A stretch of DNA of 28,571 bases, from positions 1 to 28,571 of the IMG/VR virus record IMGVR_UViG_3300006802_000401. The stretch is one strand, 5' to 3'. The DNA is from a virus. Below are positions 8,217 through 17,076 of this stretch, piece after piece. Below the pieces are notes generated by a model. The model was not told where the DNA came from. It saw nothing but the letters and a program-made list of their open reading frames with translations, and searched no databases. The position numbers and the translations under genes were made by a program. Positions within the stretch are counted from its first letter, which is position 1, and the number at the start of each line of letters is the position of its first letter.

Positions 8217-8340
8217 CGGTGTCCTCCATCTTCTTCTTTGAGAATTCGTAAGCTACTCCAGCTGCCTGGCGGTATTTATCCAGGTCAAACCAGTCATCCG
8301 TGTTGTAAGTATCAGTGATACTGGTTGGAGTTGCAGTCAT
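8086..8340 (-). CDS. 84-aa hypothetical, paralogue-like N-terminus
   Basis: N-terminus contains NTDDWFDLDKYRQAAG, closely matching NTTDDYFDITKFEELL of the gene just upstream (8355-8522). The rest is a charged Glu/Gln/Arg helix (GKGAEEQRTSAEQSQRFRQE). The resemblance supports both small genes. Its last 131 bases overlap the start of the 205-aa gene in a different frame; the overlap covers the low-complexity end only. No ribosome site is apparent. Function unknown. Confidence 0.65.
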   Translation of the reverse strand: MTATPTSITDTYNTDDWFDLDKYRQAAGVAYEFSKKKMEDTGAQERETIGKGAEEQRTSAEQSQRFRQEDEARDYGQAQRAYRY

Positions 8341-8354
8341 TCTACTAACTCAGA

Positions 8355-8522
8355 TCAGAAGTTGCCCATCATACCGGCAAGACCGGTAGCAAAGATGTCA
8401 CGGCGGCCTTCAACGCTCTTTTGGCGCTGCTGACGCTGCTTGGAGGATTCGAGGCGATTCAGAAGCTCTTCGAACTTCGTGATATCAAAATAATCGTCGG
8501 TGGTGTTACCTGCGACAGTCAT
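8355..8522 (-). CDS. 55-aa peptide with TDD-Y-F-D motif
   Basis: ATG at 8522, stop TGA at 8355-8357. Begins MTVAGNTTDDYFDITKF, then a basic Gln/Arg helix (ESSKQRQQRQKSVEGRRD) and a hydrophobic end (IFATGLAGMMGNF). It fills an otherwise empty space between the 84-aa and 376-aa genes and shares its N-terminal motif with the 84-aa protein, so it is probably real. A short peptide with a Gly/Met-rich hydrophobic end could be a virion or ejection component; nothing more can be said. Confidence 0.65.
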   Translation of the reverse strand: MTVAGNTTDDYFDITKFEELLNRLESSKQRQQRQKSVEGRRDIFATGLAGMMGNF

Positions 8523-8565
8523 GATTCTCTAAATGACTACTGAAGTAATTATAAGAGATAGATCC

Positions 8566-9696
8566 TTAGAAGCTGAAAGCGCCAACAAGGGACTTGTAGA
8601 TGTCACCCTGTGCGGCAATCTTCTGGACTTCCTTGGCACCTTCGTTCTTCAGTTTCTGGGTTTCCTTGTCAATCTCACCTTGCAGGTTGGTCAAACCAGC
8701 GCTATAGAGGAATTGACGGGAATCGCGAATGTTCTGAAGCTGCTGCTCAATCTCAGCAGGAGTGCCAGTGAAGCCCTCACCGAATGCAGGAAGTTCAACC
8801 TTGGTGCCACCTTTGAGATCTCCTGCGTAAGTCGGGAGAAGATTCTTATCAAAAGAAAAGGTGCGCTTGCCAGTACCAACACCCTCTGCATCCTTAAGCT
8901 CTTCACCAAACATGGTGTCGTAGTAGGAATCCAGATAGCTCTTGTTGAACTTCTTCTGGTATTCCTGACCTTTGTAAAGAGACTCTTTGAGATCAGAGAC
9001 TGACTGGTAGTAGCCACCTTTAAAGCGTTCCAGGCCTGCGGTCTGTTCTTCTTCGGTTGCTTTGCGGCCCAGGATTTCTTCATAGGCAGCACCAAGTCCA
9101 GTCTGGAAGCGGCCGGGGGCAATCTCTTCGCTATAGAGTTTTGCAAACTGGGAAGCTTCTCCCTCCTTGCCATACAGCTCATATTGCGTAGTGTAATCAC
9201 GCAGGTATTGCTGAGCCTCACCGAAGCCAATGATGCCACTGCGAAGCTGTTGCTCTAGATTTTGTTTATAAGGATCGTAACCAGCAGAACCAGCTGCAAG
9301 ACGGGCAGCTTCTTTCTGAGCAGCAGCTTGCTCTTTGGCAATGATGCGATCTTCTTCTCGAGTTGACCGCTGACGGTAAAACTCTCTATCGGATTCTGCG
9401 TATTGTAGTTCTTGTTGTTGCAGACCGAACAGCTGAGCATCCCTGGATTGCTGATAAGCCAGCTGTTGCTGACCCATCGATTGCTCAAAAGCGAGTGCCT
9501 GGTCAGCACGCGAATCAGCTTTAAGATCTAACTGATGACGGCGTTCGTCAACAGTGCGCTGGTACGCAAGAAGCTCAGATTCCCTTTCGCGTTGACGACG
9601 AGCTTCCTTTCTGTCAAACTCTAACTGGCGCTGAGCAACACGCTCTTGAGCCCTTGCGACTTCACCTGAGTTGTCACTACCTCCTCCGCCGCCCAT
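8566..9696 (-). CDS. coiled-coil virion-module protein
   Basis: 376 aa. After an N-terminal Gly run (MGGGGGSDNSGE) residues about 12-130 form a long Gln/Arg/Glu-rich helix with clear heptad character (AQERVAQRQLEFDRKEARR and onward). The middle contains PYKQNLEQQLRSG and a Tyr/Phe-rich folded part, and the end is again helical (NLQGEIDKETQKLKNEGAKE). It resembles rod-like minor structural or internal virion proteins by architecture only. Lies between the 253-aa Gly-zipper protein and the small peptides. A Ribosome site is weak. Confidence 0.75.
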   Translation of the reverse strand: MGGGGGSDNSGEVARAQERVAQRQLEFDRKEARRQRERESELLAYQRTVDERRHQLDLKADSRADQALAFEQSMGQQQLAYQQSRDAQLFGLQQQELQYAESDREFYRQRSTREEDRIIAKEQAAAQKEAARLAAGSAGYDPYKQNLEQQLRSGIIGFGEAQQYLRDYTTQYELYGKEGEASQFAKLYSEEIAPGRFQTGLGAAYEEILGRKATEEEQTAGLERFKGGYYQSVSDLKESLYKGQEYQKKFNKSYLDSYYDTMFGEELKDAEGVGTGKRTFSFDKNLLPTYAGDLKGGTKVELPAFGEGFTGTPAEIEQQLQNIRDSRQFLYSAGLTNLQGEIDKETQKLKNEGAKEVQKIAAQGDIYKSLVGAFSF

Positions 9697-9738
9697 GTTT
9701 AACGATCTCTAATACTTAAGGTATTCTAACTTGGCTAA

Positions 9739-10500
9739 TTAACCGTAGAAAGTAGGGGTGTAATTGCCAAACATCTTGTCCATGAGACCACGCTGGATAG
9801 CGACAGCTTCCTCAACGCGTCCCTTGCGCTCGCGGCGACGCAACTCACGAGCTTCTGGGGAGAGAGCAATCGAAATATCTTGACGGCTACGACGACCCAT
9901 TTCAGCTGTTTCCATGGGATCCGTAAATAACGTACGGAATTTTGCGGCTTCTTTTCCTAATTCAAATTCATCTCTTTGGCCTAGGCGTTCTAAAGCAAAA
10001 GCATTATCCGCCTGGCGCATGGCGTTGTTAGTGCCGATGATGGAATTCAGGGCATCCATGGACTTACCAGCCAGGTTACCCATCATGTTGACACCACCAG
10101 CCACAAAAGCCTGATTGATATCACTCTGTGATTTCATCAGGTGGGCATTCATACCGTACCGATAGTTATCAGCACGAGCATCAGCGGCTGCCTTGATATT
10201 TTGCAGGTCGGCAATGGAGCGATAACCGCGATCCAAACGGTTTTGACTCATGGCCATTTGCTGGCCATAGAGGTTGCCAAGTGCGGCTACGTTGGCTGCA
10301 TTGGCTTGGATCTGAGCGGCACGACGCTGAGCATTACCCTGGAAGATACCACCAACAACGTTGGAGATGGCACCGACCCCAAACATCGCTGCTGAAAATG
10401 GATCGATTACCATGCCTCCTCCTGCTTTGGTTGCTCCTTGTGCGAGTGCTTCGCTATTAGAAGAAAGATAATCAGCGGCTGATGAAATACCGAAAGCCAT
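9739..10500 (-). CDS. candidate internal virion (ejection) protein
   Basis: 253 aa with a strong Shine-Dalgarno (AAAGGAGGAAAG before the ATG). Residues about 30-55 hold a small-residue hydrophobic segment (MVIDPFSAAMFGVGAISNVV) followed by GGIFQGNAQRRAAQIQANAA and long helices to residue 200. This order, a glycine-rich hydrophobic segment then a helical rod, is that of T7 gp14-type internal virion proteins, which leave the capsid and help form the channel across the cell envelope. That is an architectural match, not a detected homology. Confidence 0.7.
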   Translation of the reverse strand: MAFGISSAADYLSSNSEALAQGATKAGGGMVIDPFSAAMFGVGAISNVVGGIFQGNAQRRAAQIQANAANVAALGNLYGQQMAMSQNRLDRGYRSIADLQNIKAAADARADNYRYGMNAHLMKSQSDINQAFVAGGVNMMGNLAGKSMDALNSIIGTNNAMRQADNAFALERLGQRDEFELGKEAAKFRTLFTDPMETAEMGRRSRQDISIALSPEARELRRRERKGRVEEAVAIQRGLMDKMFGNYTPTFYG

Positions 10501-10526
10501 CTTTCCTCCTTTCTATTTATTGTAGA

Positions 10527-11036
10527 TCAGAAATATGTAGGGGCACTCCCACCTTGGACAGCGGGGATTGCCATTGGTGTACGCAGGTTACGATAACCTT
10601 CCGACATGGCCTGCGGTGCAGCAACAGTCAGAGCAAGGTAATTCTGAAGTCCTTCGGGGGTGCCATAAGGATTCATCGACATGCCAATACCCTTCATCAG
10701 GTTATCCATGCCGCTACCAAACATGTTGAAGGCGGTTTGACGAATACCTTTACGGGTTTGGTATTTATCCGCCATTTCCATCAGCTGTTCCTGGTAAGGA
10801 ATAGACATTTGCTCTTTGGCAATGTCAACAAAACCAGAAACAAGCCTTTCATCACCAGAAGGGAAAAGACTTTGACGCAGTTGAGCGCCCAGGTCTTTCT
10901 TTTCCTCTTCCGTCATGTCTTTTGTTAACTGTCGCCAGGTATTAAGACCTTGTTGAAAAACTTCAGGCCCGGTGTTACCGAATTGCATTTGGCCAGCTAG
11001 ACCTGGCACAGATGCCTGGTTGAAAGTAATAGCCAT
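10527..11036 (-). CDS. hypothetical virion-module protein
   Basis: 169 aa. The middle is helical and charged (TWRQLTKDMTEEEKKDLGAQ) with a following MEMADKYQTRKGIRQ segment. The C-terminal part is Met/Gly-rich (FGSGMDNLMKGIGMSMNPYG). No family recognised. Three bases separate the stop of the 281-aa gene from its start, so translation is likely coupled. It sits within the run of putative ejection proteins. Confidence 0.7.
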   Translation of the reverse strand: MAITFNQASVPGLAGQMQFGNTGPEVFQQGLNTWRQLTKDMTEEEKKDLGAQLRQSLFPSGDERLVSGFVDIAKEQMSIPYQEQLMEMADKYQTRKGIRQTAFNMFGSGMDNLMKGIGMSMNPYGTPEGLQNYLALTVAAPQAMSEGYRNLRTPMAIPAVQGGSAPTYF

Positions 11037-11039
11037 TGA

Positions 11040-11885
11040 TCAATACCGGAAGACGGAACCTGCGTAGGGGTTGCTGGTCATCATGGTGCGGAGGTTGGCA
11101 CCTGCTTGTTCTTGTGCGCCACCGGCCAGCTGGAAGGCGTACTGCTGACGGTTAAGAGCACCGGTCAGTTGACCTAGTTGTTGGTTCAGTTGCATTTGAC
11201 GTTGCATCTGACGATCCAGGTACTGGTTGGCCACTGGAAGCATGGCTTGTGCGCCAGCCACGTTCGACTGAACGCCGTAGTTCATCAGCTCACGAATCTT
11301 GGCCAGCTCAGCTTGAGAAGCTGCATCCAGACCAACGCCTGTGCCACCTGTAATGCCAGGGGTCTTACCTGCTTCCCGTTGTTGACCAGTGATAGCGCCA
11401 ACTGCGCTTTGGGCTGCATTGGCAACACCCCCTGCAATGCCGCCACCAACGCCGCCGCCAACTAAACCGCCAACAGCGCGGATACCAGCAGAAGCAAGTT
11501 TGCCCTTGGCGCCAGGGAGAGCAGCTTGTGCTGCGTTGGCCAGGCCACCAACTAGACCGGCACCAGCAATACCACCGCCAATTTCACCAACGCCACGAGC
11601 AATATCACCTTGAGCAAGGCTACTTAAACCATAGGCAGTGGGAGCAGCAACGCCTGCCGCAATTTGACCAGTGCGGGTACCAGCAGCTTCTGCAACTTGG
11701 CGACCAGCTTCTTTAACGCCAGCGCCAGCGCCCTTAAGGCGATTCATCAACTCTTCAAAGTAACCAGGGCCTGCACCAGCGGAAGTACCTGGAGCACCAA
11801 GACCAGTTACAGGAACAATGGCGCCGCCGGGCAGACCCGACTGAGGCGCTTGCATGGACCCAGCAGGGTAACCGACGTAAGCCAT
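11040..11885 (-). CDS. glycine-zipper protein, candidate ejection/pore protein
   Basis: 281 aa. Residues about 65-165 consist of repeated Gly/Ala/Val helices with GxxxG spacing (GGIAGAGLVGGLANAAQAAL, GGLVGGGVGGGIAGGVANAA), the hallmark of membrane-inserting glycine zippers. The C-terminal third is a Gln/Leu-rich coil (YLDRQMQRQMQLNQQLGQL). A glycine-zipper core in a virion operon suggests a protein that inserts into the host envelope during DNA entry. Ribosome site is weak (AGGTTCG). Confidence 0.75.
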   Translation of the reverse strand: MAYVGYPAGSMQAPQSGLPGGAIVPVTGLGAPGTSAGAGPGYFEELMNRLKGAGAGVKEAGRQVAEAAGTRTGQIAAGVAAPTAYGLSSLAQGDIARGVGEIGGGIAGAGLVGGLANAAQAALPGAKGKLASAGIRAVGGLVGGGVGGGIAGGVANAAQSAVGAITGQQREAGKTPGITGGTGVGLDAASQAELAKIRELMNYGVQSNVAGAQAMLPVANQYLDRQMQRQMQLNQQLGQLTGALNRQQYAFQLAGGAQEQAGANLRTMMTSNPYAGSVFRY

Positions 11886-11929
11886 ATCTAAAACGAACCT
11901 ATGTTTCTAGATGATTTAATTTTATCAGC

Positions 11930-12880
11930 CTACATACTTTGCTGATATTCAGACGTAGTAGGAAGTTGTGGACGATTAGCAGCTGCAATCGCTGCATTCA
12001 CAACGTTGCCCACGGTAACACCAGCAACAGAGCCTAGGGTTCCAGAGATACCTCCACGGATTGCACGTTGACGTGGTTCATACATCTTGACGACAGGTTT
12101 ACCGGCTGGCGTTTTACCCCGGCTTTGAACCATCGCTTCCCGCGCCGCAATAGAACCAGCAATAAACCCACCAGCCATAGGAAGGGTAACAGGAAAACCA
12201 AGAGCACGCACTTCAGGAACGCCCTGGAGATTTTCCATTGTGCCTTTAACAATACCAAGATCCAACAGACCACGTTCGTTGTAAAGGAAGTTTTGATAAT
12301 TGGCGTAACGCTGTGGTGTCAAGCTGGGGATATCTTGTTTAGCCGTCTCATACTTTAAGGGCGATCCAGTGCGGCCCATAAAGAAACGTTCAATCAATTC
12401 CTGAGCAGGCTGAGCAGTTTCGCGTCGATCCTCTGATCCTGTCTCTGCGTAACTTTGTGCGTAACCCTTGGGACGGAACATCTCCCCAGGATTCAACAGG
12501 TCATAGGTACCAGCAGCAGAGATAGCTGGGGCTGCAATACCAAGTGCCGCAGCAGCACGCGCAGTTGGAGAGCTGATTCCACGAACGCCATACTCAACGC
12601 CTTTCTGGGCTACAGCAAGGGGGTGGTTGTAGCGCCACCAGTAGGTACGCGAACCGTCGTTTGCGGCATCAACCAAAAGACGGGAAGCATAAGCACCAAC
12701 AAATTGAGCTGGTGTTTCTTTGGCAGAGACTCCCAACATTCCAATTTGTTGTCGGAACCGTGGATCTAAGATGCTCTGCCCATAACCAAGGCCACCAGTT
12801 GCGCTGCGTTGTTGAGCAATGTCCGCTTTTTTAGCGCCGGTCTTGATGTCTTGAAGGATATTTTTGATTTGAAAGTTCAT
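11930..12880 (-). CDS. Ala/Gly-rich virion-module protein with hydrophobic segments
   Basis: 316 aa. An N-terminal helix (NFQIKNILQDIKTGAKKADI) precedes two small-residue hydrophobic stretches, around residue 110 (ARAAAALGIAAPAISAAG) and 215 (VTLPMAGGFIAGSIAAREAM), and a third near the C-terminus (GGISGTLGSVAGVTVGNVVN). The ATG overlaps the stop of the 212-aa gene (ATGA), with AGGGGG upstream. Likely part of the same putative ejection set; no homology seen. Confidence 0.7.
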   Translation of the reverse strand: MNFQIKNILQDIKTGAKKADIAQQRSATGGLGYGQSILDPRFRQQIGMLGVSAKETPAQFVGAYASRLLVDAANDGSRTYWWRYNHPLAVAQKGVEYGVRGISSPTARAAAALGIAAPAISAAGTYDLLNPGEMFRPKGYAQSYAETGSEDRRETAQPAQELIERFFMGRTGSPLKYETAKQDIPSLTPQRYANYQNFLYNERGLLDLGIVKGTMENLQGVPEVRALGFPVTLPMAGGFIAGSIAAREAMVQSRGKTPAGKPVVKMYEPRQRAIRGGISGTLGSVAGVTVGNVVNAAIAAANRPQLPTTSEYQQSM

Positions 12881-13515
12881 CCCATTTGCCCCCTGGAGAT
12901 GCCATAGGGATCGATACGTGGATCAACGCTCATCCCACGGCCAAGAGTTGATTCCACACCCTGAAGTTGGAACATGGTTCCAGGGGATAGGGCTTCTCCT
13001 TGCAGACGATTAATCAAATCACGTTGCAACAGTTGCTGCTCTGTTGTTGCCGTCTGATCCATGACGACTGGTTCTGCGATCAGCTGTTGGATTTGAGCTG
13101 GATTCATTCCAACCAGTTGCTGGGATGGATACAAGGGAGCAATTCCCATGTGTGTGCCAACACTTCCAACACCCATGCCAATCGCCTGGAGAGTTGACAT
13201 CTCTCCTGGTTTAGCACCGGCAAGGAAGTTAGCAACCTTACTCCTTTTGGCACCTTCACCAACTATGTTGGTAATTGTCTGGGGCGTGACCTTACCTGCT
13301 AAACGAGCACCAACGGTCGAAAGAGCTAAGTCAAGAGGACCCGTAGCAAGAGTTGCAGCAACACCACCACCCGTCAAACCTGTAAAGCCAGTGTTGAGTA
13401 CGGCTCCAGGGATAGCCGCTTTAGCTGCCTCCTTAGTTGCAGGAGCAAGCATCGCTTTGCCGACGCGAGTGCCGAGCAGCCCTTGTATTAATCTCCCGGC
13501 ACCAGCTAACTGCAT
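12877..13515 (-). CDS. Ala/Gly-rich hydrophobic virion-module protein
   Basis: 212 aa. The first 90 residues are hydrophobic and small-residue rich (LIQGLLGTRVGKAMLAPATK, GFTGLTGGGVAATLATGPLD). The second half contains a Gln/Leu segment (NPAQIQQLIAEPVVMDQTAT) and ends in DPYGISRGQMG. GGTAGG upstream of the ATG is an acceptable ribosome site. The stop overlaps the next start by four bases. Its membrane-compatible N-terminal half again suggests a component delivered into or across a membrane. Confidence 0.7.
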   Translation of the reverse strand: MQLAGAGRLIQGLLGTRVGKAMLAPATKEAAKAAIPGAVLNTGFTGLTGGGVAATLATGPLDLALSTVGARLAGKVTPQTITNIVGEGAKRSKVANFLAGAKPGEMSTLQAIGMGVGSVGTHMGIAPLYPSQQLVGMNPAQIQQLIAEPVVMDQTATTEQQLLQRDLINRLQGEALSPGTMFQLQGVESTLGRGMSVDPRIDPYGISRGQMG

Positions 13516-13554
13516 TTCTATTACCTACCTTTATCTATTGTATAAGACCTATCG

Positions 13555-14187
13555 TTAAGCTTCTTCTGGAGCTTCATCGGCCGTCTTCGTTCCTTCGTAT
13601 TGCTCTGTGCCTTTAGAAGGAAGGTTTTTCATGACGCCTTTACGATCCAGAAGTTGAGAAATAGACATCTTGCCTTCTGCTTCATTATCAACACGGGTTT
13701 CAGCCATCGCCATCAGATATCCATTCGGATCTGGATTCTTCATGCGAGGCATTGGATTCTTGGCTGATTTGCCAGGTTTAATGGTTGGGCTAAGGCGATA
13801 CGCTTGAACCCACACAGGGTTGAAATCCGGTTGATCCTCAGGACGTTGAGAAGTTAAAGCACGGCCTTCATTGAAGTCATAGCTCTCTGGTCGATTGAAG
13901 CGACCAAGTCCCTCAAAGAGTTCGTATTGAGAATTGACTTCTTGATTGTTGTCAAAGAAAGGAGAGTTCTGAACAAAGTTGAGTTCTGGATTGAGTTCCC
14001 GCTTACGGGTCATCATCCGATTGGTCAAATCCCGTTCAGTAAATCTTGAGGGGTTCCAGGGGTATTGGCCAGAGTCTGGCTTAGCCCGAAACAACTCCTC
14101 GAAGTTCAGATTTTTTCCAATCTGACCTCGACGGTTAAAAGGGTTGGTGACGTACCGACCAAGATCTAGCCTATGGTCTTTTGCCAT
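13555..14187 (-). CDS. hypothetical virion-module protein
   Basis: 210 aa, hydrophilic, with many Asn, Pro, Arg and Phe (DLGRYVTNPFNRRGQIGKNL, FTERDLTNRMMTRKRELNPE). No hydrophobic segment and no known motif. The ATG shares one base with the stop of the 74-aa lysine-rich gene, so translation is coupled. Probably a soluble structural or assembly protein by position. Confidence 0.7.
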   Translation of the reverse strand: MAKDHRLDLGRYVTNPFNRRGQIGKNLNFEELFRAKPDSGQYPWNPSRFTERDLTNRMMTRKRELNPELNFVQNSPFFDNNQEVNSQYELFEGLGRFNRPESYDFNEGRALTSQRPEDQPDFNPVWVQAYRLSPTIKPGKSAKNPMPRMKNPDPNGYLMAMAETRVDNEAEGKMSISQLLDRKGVMKNLPSKGTEQYEGTKTADEAPEEA

Positions 14188-14411
14188 CAGTCAGCCTTCT
14201 TTTCTTTTTTCTTCTTGTGCAATCCTACCAGCGTCTTACGGAGGTTTGCCTGCTTCACTGTTTTCTCATCGTACTTGTCGGGGTTGGCAAGCACGTTCTC
14301 TTGCAGCTGAGCAGTCGTGATCCCTTTCTTTTTGGCTTTAGCAGTGAAGGCGCCTTCCTTCATGTCCATGCCTTGGATCCACTTTTTCTTTTTCTTCTTT
14401 TCTTCAGCCAT
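14187..14411 (-). CDS. Lys-rich KKKKKW-type small protein
   Basis: 74 aa, very basic: MAEEKKKKKKWIQGMDMKEG at the start and a KKKKEKK cluster at the end. The centre (FTAKAKKKGITTAQLQENVL) reads like a short helical domain. Small proteins with a lysine run followed by Trp-Ile-Gln are common in phage structural operons and are of unknown function. One can suppose DNA or tail-protein binding from charge. It starts 4 bases after the stop of the 886-aa gene. Confidence 0.75.
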   Translation of the reverse strand: MAEEKKKKKKWIQGMDMKEGAFTAKAKKKGITTAQLQENVLANPDKYDEKTVKQANLRKTLVGLHKKKKEKKAD

Positions 14412-14415
14412 TAGA

Positions 14416-17076
14416 TCAGAGGCGACGGAGAGATTTTAAGTATTGATTGACAAGAGACTGAGCCTTGTCCGGAGGTGCTGTTCTTTGTATTCTAAGAATG
14501 TTTTCCGAAATTCCAGCATACTGGCGTCCTTGTGGTTTACGCTCTTGTGTACCAAGACTTTCAATGACCTGAGAGTATTCCGGAGCCATCGGAACGTCCC
14601 CATAGGGATCAGCTTGAGCAAGACGCATTGCTTCGGCTTCGATCTCGTCCTGTGTATAACGAGGAACAGAAGGGCGAATTTCTGGATCCGCACCTTTTTG
14701 GCTAGTTAAGCGAACTCCATACTCGTCAATCTCCCGTCCTGTTTGGGTACGATCGCCAGTCCATGGAGCAACTGCGGCTCCAGTTTCAGGATCATAGTCA
14801 CGAATCCGACCACCACCTTGGATTGCACGGATTTCTTCATCAAGCCTTTCGCCAGCAGTAAACTCAGCAATATTGCGACCGCCGCCGCCTTTCTCACCAA
14901 TATCTAATGCACGACGCTCAGCCCGTAACTCCATGGTTTCAGGAATGAACTCACCGGTGTCAACGTCAAGCTCACCAAAAACGCGATTAGCTTCACCAGA
15001 CCAGTCAGAAAGCGTGGTTGGATACTTCCGCTCGTATTCCAGTGCGTTAGAGGCAATCTTGCGCTGTGCTCCACCAATACGAGCTTGGATGCGGTTCGAT
15101 TCTTCGCGACGATGCGGGTGGCTTTCTGGATTACGGAACTGGTAGCGAAGAGCATTAAGTTGGCCTTCCAGCTCTTGCGCTTTACCGCGATTGCCGGTCA
15201 TTTGCGCTTGCTCAAGTTGTGGTTTGATCAGCGCAGCTTGACGTTCGATGATGGCACGGCGCTCGCTAAAGATTTCATTCATTTCTGGCTGAAGCTCAGC
15301 CTTCAGATTTTCCACGAACTCGCGGTCTTGGCCCAGCCGACCTTGAACGTAATCTTCTGCGGAAAGAGCAGTGTCTTCTGTAATAACAGGACGACGTAAC
15401 TCGGAAATATCAACAAGACCTTGACCTGGAACATTAACTTGAATACCTGACTTAGGTACAACAGCTCTCAACTCTTCACTTGGGTAGCCCTCCAGGGACA
15501 TTGGGGGACGTGTTTCAAACAACCTGCGCTTTTCAGCAGGCATATTCTCGAAGGTTTCAAACTCTACGGGGGATAGTCCAAAGCGCTTGGTACGTTCAGC
15601 CGCCTCAATATCTCCAGTCTTTGAGAACAACTCTAACGCTTGACGCCGTGCAGAATACTTAGGACCATAAGAAGATGCCTCTGGTCCCAGGCGACGAGCC
15701 AGCTCTCTCTCGACACGGCCTGGCGCTGCAGACAACTCTTGCCGCTCTAGTTCGCTTGCAATTTTTTGCCGTTCTGCTTCCATGAAGCGAGCAGCAGATG
15801 TTTCTCGTAAAGGCTTATCAATTCGACCAGCTGTTTCTGCTTGGTCCACGGGAACACCATCTGGCGTCATCGATGCAGCAACATCAATGTTGTTGGTGCG
15901 ATCTTCGGCCTGATCGATCAGTGCCAGGTTGGTATCTTCGTTTCGCTGCAGCTGTTGGCGAACGCGACCCGTCATCTGGTCTTCACCAGAGTCAAGAGCG
16001 TTAATTGCCTGGTCAACATTGAACGCTTGTTTAGCTTGTTGGTTCTCAGTTAGTGATTCACGACGCAGATCGTCAATCACACGCATTGCCTTGCCTTGTT
16101 GCTCCATCCGGTACTGACGAACAGAGGCCTGTGCCCGGCGATCAGCGCGTGCTTGGCTTTCAACAAGCTGGTTGTACTCGGTAAGAAGGCGATCTACCGC
16201 ATCACCTTGCGGTTCAGCTGCTTCTCTGACGTAACTCATCAGATTCAGCTGTGCAGGAGCCGCTTCCAGTGGTCGAGATGTTGAAAGCGAAGTTGTTACG
16301 TCTTTTGTGATGCCTAATGGCAAGTTTTCGCCTGTTTCTTCCGCCAATGCGCCTGCAGGAGAGCGCAATGCCATCAATGTGCCGCCAACACCGGGAATTT
16401 CGGGCTGATATGCGCCAGTACGACGGGATGCCTCGACCAAACTCGCTGTTGCTGCCTTCCTCCTAGCCTCCGCCACATCCGCCGACACCGTTTCCCTTGG
16501 ATCGGGGCGGTACGCCACGAATTCGGGTTCTGCCGGAGGCAGAGCACGAGTAATAGGTGTAACTTCTCTCGCTGCTTGAGTAATATCTCGGACTGCACCA
16601 GTGTCAGTAGGTAGATCCCACGGATTTGGGGCTGTTGCTACCCTCTGCACCACCTGTTGAGTAGCAGTCGGAGCAGGTGATGGACCAGAACTTGGGGCGG
16701 GTTGCCGGGGAATGGGCGGCCGCGCGGTACCGGCTCCGGGACCTGCACCAGTGCCCCGTTGGAGCTGCGGGATGGGCTGCGCTGCACGGCGGACGGCGTC
16801 ATCTAGGTCCACCACGTTGACGGGCTGTACGCCCCTTCTACCTGCCAATCTGCGTGCGCCCAGGAATGCCAGGGTGCCCACCCCTGCTGCGGTCGCTAAG
16901 CCACCAACGGTTTGGAGTAAATTCGGTCCTTGCTCCTCTTGCCGAGGCTGCTTGAGCTGATTCCGCCTCCATTCCATGACGTATGGAGCTAAAGCTGCTC
17001 TTCCTTCCGGATCTTCCGGTACTGGCGACCCAGTAGCTTGACTGAAAGCGTAAAAGTCGGCCTGAGAGATCGCCAT
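14416..17076 (-). CDS. 886-aa membrane-anchored, coiled-coil virion protein
   Basis: The longest gene and the first one of the leftward block. N-terminal domain (SQADFYAFSQATGSPVPEDP) is followed by a hydrophobic, glycine-containing segment at about residues 53-74, then a Pro/Ala-rich linker, and from about residue 180 a long, charged, largely helical body rich in Glu, Arg and Gln. Large size, one membrane segment and helical body fit a large internal virion or ejection protein, or a tail-associated rod. No lysozyme or other catalytic motif was seen. No Shine-Dalgarno precedes the ATG. Confidence 0.75.
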   Translation of the reverse strand: MAISQADFYAFSQATGSPVPEDPEGRAALAPYVMEWRRNQLKQPRQEEQGPNLLQTVGGLATAAGVGTLAFLGARRLAGRRGVQPVNVVDLDDAVRRAAQPIPQLQRGTGAGPGAGTARPPIPRQPAPSSGPSPAPTATQQVVQRVATAPNPWDLPTDTGAVRDITQAAREVTPITRALPPAEPEFVAYRPDPRETVSADVAEARRKAATASLVEASRRTGAYQPEIPGVGGTLMALRSPAGALAEETGENLPLGITKDVTTSLSTSRPLEAAPAQLNLMSYVREAAEPQGDAVDRLLTEYNQLVESQARADRRAQASVRQYRMEQQGKAMRVIDDLRRESLTENQQAKQAFNVDQAINALDSGEDQMTGRVRQQLQRNEDTNLALIDQAEDRTNNIDVAASMTPDGVPVDQAETAGRIDKPLRETSAARFMEAERQKIASELERQELSAAPGRVERELARRLGPEASSYGPKYSARRQALELFSKTGDIEAAERTKRFGLSPVEFETFENMPAEKRRLFETRPPMSLEGYPSEELRAVVPKSGIQVNVPGQGLVDISELRRPVITEDTALSAEDYVQGRLGQDREFVENLKAELQPEMNEIFSERRAIIERQAALIKPQLEQAQMTGNRGKAQELEGQLNALRYQFRNPESHPHRREESNRIQARIGGAQRKIASNALEYERKYPTTLSDWSGEANRVFGELDVDTGEFIPETMELRAERRALDIGEKGGGGRNIAEFTAGERLDEEIRAIQGGGRIRDYDPETGAAVAPWTGDRTQTGREIDEYGVRLTSQKGADPEIRPSVPRYTQDEIEAEAMRLAQADPYGDVPMAPEYSQVIESLGTQERKPQGRQYAGISENILRIQRTAPPDKAQSLVNQYLKSLRRL

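Noticed and set aside
11178-11891. Several plus-strand frames opposite the glycine-zipper gene
   Set aside because: Alanine/Pro- or His/Gln-rich shadows of an Ala/Gly-biased gene.
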